Below are positions 62,343 to 64,000 of a DNA stretch of 64,000 nucleotides, one piece after another. Within the stretch, counting starts at the first letter, position 1. Every line of letters starts with the position of its first letter. Position numbers and translations under genes: made by a program. This stretch comes from an uncultured Tenacibaculum sp. (GTDB taxonomy: Bacteria; Bacteroidota; Bacteroidia; Flavobacteriales; Flavobacteriaceae), in contig CANMWK010000011.1 of assembly GCA_947501615.1 (NCBI GenBank), positions 62,001 to 126,000 of the forward strand, read 5' to 3'. The notes beneath the pieces were generated by a model. It searched no databases, was not told the origin of the DNA, and saw only the letters and a list, made by a program, of their open reading frames with translations.

Positions 62343-62506
62343 AGGAATATGTTTTTTAATCGCATGGCGATAGACAAGGGTTTAATTCCTGTTTCTTTCT
62401 TAAAAGCCTTATAAAATGCAGATTTCGAATTAAAACCAGATTCAAGCCCTATAGCAATAATGGTGTAGTTAAAATAACAAGTTAAATATTGGTCTAGTAT
62501 TAAATG
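62339..62506 (-). pseudogene. Remnant of an AraC-family regulator (C-terminal DNA-binding half)
   Basis: An open frame of 55 residues reads on the minus strand. It contains [20 protein letters not shown] and [10 protein letters not shown], the second helix-turn-helix of AraC regulators. The rest of the family domain is missing: an in-frame stop (62507-62509) precedes it and there is no start codon. The frame overlaps the last 38 bases of a small membrane ORF and ends on the TGA that overlaps the M28 start. It is a decayed regulator gene, possibly once part of an AraC-M28 pair. Confidence 0.75.
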
Positions 62507-62720
62507 TTAAAATCCCGAAGGAAAAGAAGAATATAAAATTATCAAAGTACTTTGATTCTTCTGAAATAAAACCAAATGATATAAGCAAAGATACCAGTAT
62601 TGTTGCGGTTGTATTTAAAACAAATTCGGATTTTTCAATTAAACTAAAATACAAACATAAAATACTAGAAATTATGGTTAATGTCAATAAAGTATAAATA
62701 AATCTAGGTTTCAGTTTCAT
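62469..62720 (-). CDS. Small membrane protein, 83 aa
   Basis: 83 residues with helices at about 8-26, 34-52 and 60-80 ([21 protein letters not shown]). No family recognised. Its 3' end overlaps the AraC remnant in another frame. It may be an independent small membrane gene, or the preserved front part of the broken regulator gene, as some flavobacterial AraC proteins have membrane-spanning N-terminal domains. Confidence 0.5.
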   Translation of the reverse strand: MKLKPRFIYTLLTLTIISSILCLYFSLIEKSEFVLNTTATILVSLLISFGFISEESKYFDNFIFFFSFGILTFNTRPIFNLLF

Positions 62721-62848
62721 GAAGTGAAATTAGCAAAAAAATCATTGGATCGGGAGTTTACAATTAAGAAAAATAGTATACCATGAATGGAACCACTAAT
62801 AATCAAGCTTTTTAACAAATCCATAAAAATCCTTTTTTACAAGTAAAA

Positions 62849-62872
62849 AAATCCGCCTAACAAAGCGGATTT
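62849..62872 (-). terminator. Terminator after the small lipoprotein gene
   Basis: AAATCCGC pairs with GCGGATTT across an eight-base loop. Read on the minus strand it ends in seven T, 27 bases after the stop at 62900. Confidence 0.85.
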
Positions 62873-62899
62873 ATTGAATTTGAAAAAAGAACAATCAAC

Positions 62900-63058
62900 T
62901 TATTCTGCTATTGCCTCAGCAACAACAACTTCTTGTTGATGGTTTTGTTGAGTTTGCTTAGTTTTAGTTTCAGCTAAACCACAAGGAGCCGTGCTTCCAC
63001 AAGATGTTAATCCTAATAAACCAACTACACAAATTGCAATAAATACTACTCTTTTCAT
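62900..63058 (-). CDS. Small lipoprotein, 52 aa
   Basis: A 52-residue ORF: MKRVVFIAICVVGLLGLTSC ends in a good lipobox (L-T-S-C20). The 32-residue mature part starts GSTAPCGLAETKTK and is followed by a glutamine-rich stretch (KQTQQNHQQEVVVAEAIAE). A second cysteine sits at 26. It lies 24 bases after the stop of the substrate-binding protein gene and before a strong terminator, so it is the last gene of that unit. Function unknown. Confidence 0.75.
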   Translation of the reverse strand: MKRVVFIAICVVGLLGLTSCGSTAPCGLAETKTKQTQQNHQQEVVVAEAIAE

Positions 63059-63082
63059 TTTTTTATCTTTAGAAATGCTAAT

Positions 63083-63937
63083 TTATAAAATTTTAATCAA
63101 TTTACCAGAATCAATTTTCTCTTCAATAACGTTAAACGCTACCATTTTATTTTGTACTTCTGTCAATAAATTTTCAGAAATAGGTTTTCCGTCATTCCAT
63201 TCAGTAATTGATAGCCATTTTTGAATATCTCCTAATTGTTGTTCGTAACGAACAGCAAGGGTTTCATCTATATTTTCAATAGCTTTAAAACCAGAAGTAC
63301 AATTATTGATAATGGTTAAAACTTTTTTTACTTCTTCAGGGTGTTTGTCCAAGATTTCTTCTCGAATTGCGATAACAAAACAAGGCCAAGGAGTAGGGCA
63401 GTCACCAACTCTACGAAATGTACCATCGTCTACCAAAGGTTTTGTGGTAAAATGTTCCCACATAAAATAATCAGCTTCTCCATTAGTTAAAGCATCAATG
63501 CCTCCTTGTAAGTTTTTAACTACTTTAAATTTTAATGTATCAATATCCCAACCATTATTATAAGCATTTACGATGGCCATCAAATGTGAACCAGATCCAT
63601 ACCTACTAATAGCTACAGTAGCATGTTCTAAATCATCAATAGATTTGAACTTGGATTTTGCTCCAACATGAATCCCCCAAATTAAAGGGCTTTTAACAAA
63701 AGTTTGAATAATTTTAGAAGGATTACCATTACTGATGTCTTTAATAATTCCTTCGGTTAATACAATGGCAATATCAATTTCTTTATCTCGTAAAGCTTTA
63801 CACATAGCACCAGTTCCGCCAGGGAAATCTTGCCAACGTAAATTAATATTTTGTTTTGTGTATTCTTTATTTTTTAATGTAATGTACCAAGGATAATTAA
63901 AATGCTCTGGAACACCACCAACTTTTAAATTCAACAT
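63083..63937 (-). CDS. Periplasmic-type substrate-binding protein without signal peptide
   Basis: 284 residues of the SsuA/NMT1-like (PBP2) fold: MLNLKVGGVPEHFNYPWY, DFPGGTGAMCKALRDKEIDIAIVLTEG, then ISRYGSGSHLMAIVNA and NGEADYFMWEHFTTKP. This family binds sulfonates, pyrimidine or similar small molecules for ABC uptake. There is no signal peptide or lipobox and no ABC gene near, so it could be a cytoplasmic ligand-binding protein or enzyme. Its ATG directly follows the TAA of the gene running in from the right edge. Confidence 0.8.
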   Translation of the reverse strand: MLNLKVGGVPEHFNYPWYITLKNKEYTKQNINLRWQDFPGGTGAMCKALRDKEIDIAIVLTEGIIKDISNGNPSKIIQTFVKSPLIWGIHVGAKSKFKSIDDLEHATVAISRYGSGSHLMAIVNAYNNGWDIDTLKFKVVKNLQGGIDALTNGEADYFMWEHFTTKPLVDDGTFRRVGDCPTPWPCFVIAIREEILDKHPEEVKKVLTIINNCTSGFKAIENIDETLAVRYEQQLGDIQKWLSITEWNDGKPISENLLTEVQNKMVAFNVIEEKIDSGKLIKIL

Positions 63938-64000
63938 TTATTTAACTAATTTATCTAGTGTATATGTAATTAATTGTTCAATAACCTTACTTGGATTTTT
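63938..64000 (-). CDS. C-terminal end of an unidentified gene
   Basis: An open frame enters from the right edge and encodes 20 residues ending IEQLITYTLDKLVK before the TAA at 63938-63940, which abuts the ATG of the substrate-binding protein gene. The zero-base gap indicates one transcript. The sequence is too short for identification. Confidence 0.6.
   Translation of the reverse strand, partial: KNPSKVIEQLITYTLDKLVK

Noticed and set aside
1..64000. CRISPR array, tRNA, rRNA or transposase
   Set aside because: No regularly spaced repeats, cloverleaf, ribosomal sequence or transposase motif was noticed on either strand; a tRNA/CRISPR scan would settle it.

Overview
The window is an AT-rich, gene-dense piece of a Bacteroidota chromosome, almost certainly from a marine member of the Flavobacteriaceae. 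A Tenacibaculum- or Polaribacter-like genome is my guess. The evidence is a type IX secretion C-terminal sorting domain (54889-57477), a bacillithiol enzyme (BshC), BatA-type, DUF3822 and DUF6787-like proteins, WG-repeat proteins, scarce Shine-Dalgarno sequences, and -7 boxes of the Bacteroidota form TAnnTTTG. No rRNA, tRNA, CRISPR array, transposase or prophage gene was seen.

Layout. 1-3748 (minus): the start of an alpha/beta hydrolase, a dihydroorotase-like protein without its metal-binding histidines, and a BatA-like VWA membrane protein. 3863-5476: bshC. 5775-8385 (minus): a peptidoglycan-sensing/remodelling group with a BlaI-type repressor, an M56 protease fused to an M23 peptidase, and an M23-LysM protein. 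A candidate BlaI operator lies at 8411-8428. 8470-12394: two tiny overlapping membrane ORFs, rsmD, a DUF3822 protein, a conserved membrane protein and a RecD-like helicase. 12495-12582: a folded non-coding element ahead of a methyltransferase gene. 13847-17778: a WG-repeat protein and a large PIG-L deacetylase. 18071-29023: a long codirectional run of mostly unrecognised membrane proteins, secreted proteins and lipoproteins with an EamA exporter and a CapA-like protein; this is the accessory part. 29467-34147 (minus): a DUF4272 protein, an AprA-like methyltransferase, a GH13 amylase lipoprotein and a cyclophilin-fold protein. 34389-42016 (minus): housekeeping enzymes (NUDIX, class V aminotransferase, M42 peptidase, PlsC, CoA-type NUDIX) and small conserved proteins.

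42384-43967: a dicarboxylate symporter and a convergent short peptide with a bacteriocin-like leader. 44221-48453 is a tight five-gene operon: a GshB-like ATP-grasp ligase, a tandem rhodanese, a TerB-like protein, an N-formylglutamate-amidohydrolase-like enzyme and a QEGLA/DUF1704 metallopeptidase related to eukaryotic tyrosine carboxypeptidases (MATCAP). The genome encodes a bacillithiol enzyme, so this GshB-like ligase may not be making ordinary glutathione. A ligase plus a carboxypeptidase suggests an add/remove modification cycle. It is the best candidate here for an undescribed system.

48454-54681: a SUKH-domain membrane protein, a HAD phosphatase, a DCC-family protein and a MacAB-type efflux operon. 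54889-57477: a T9SS cargo protein. 57665-64000: fatty-acid, Gfo/Idh, Pcm and M28 genes, an AraC-regulator remnant, a 52-residue lipoprotein and a substrate-binding protein without a signal peptide. Genes shorter than about 60 codons were found by reading the sequence directly. All function calls rest on motif recognition, not database searches.
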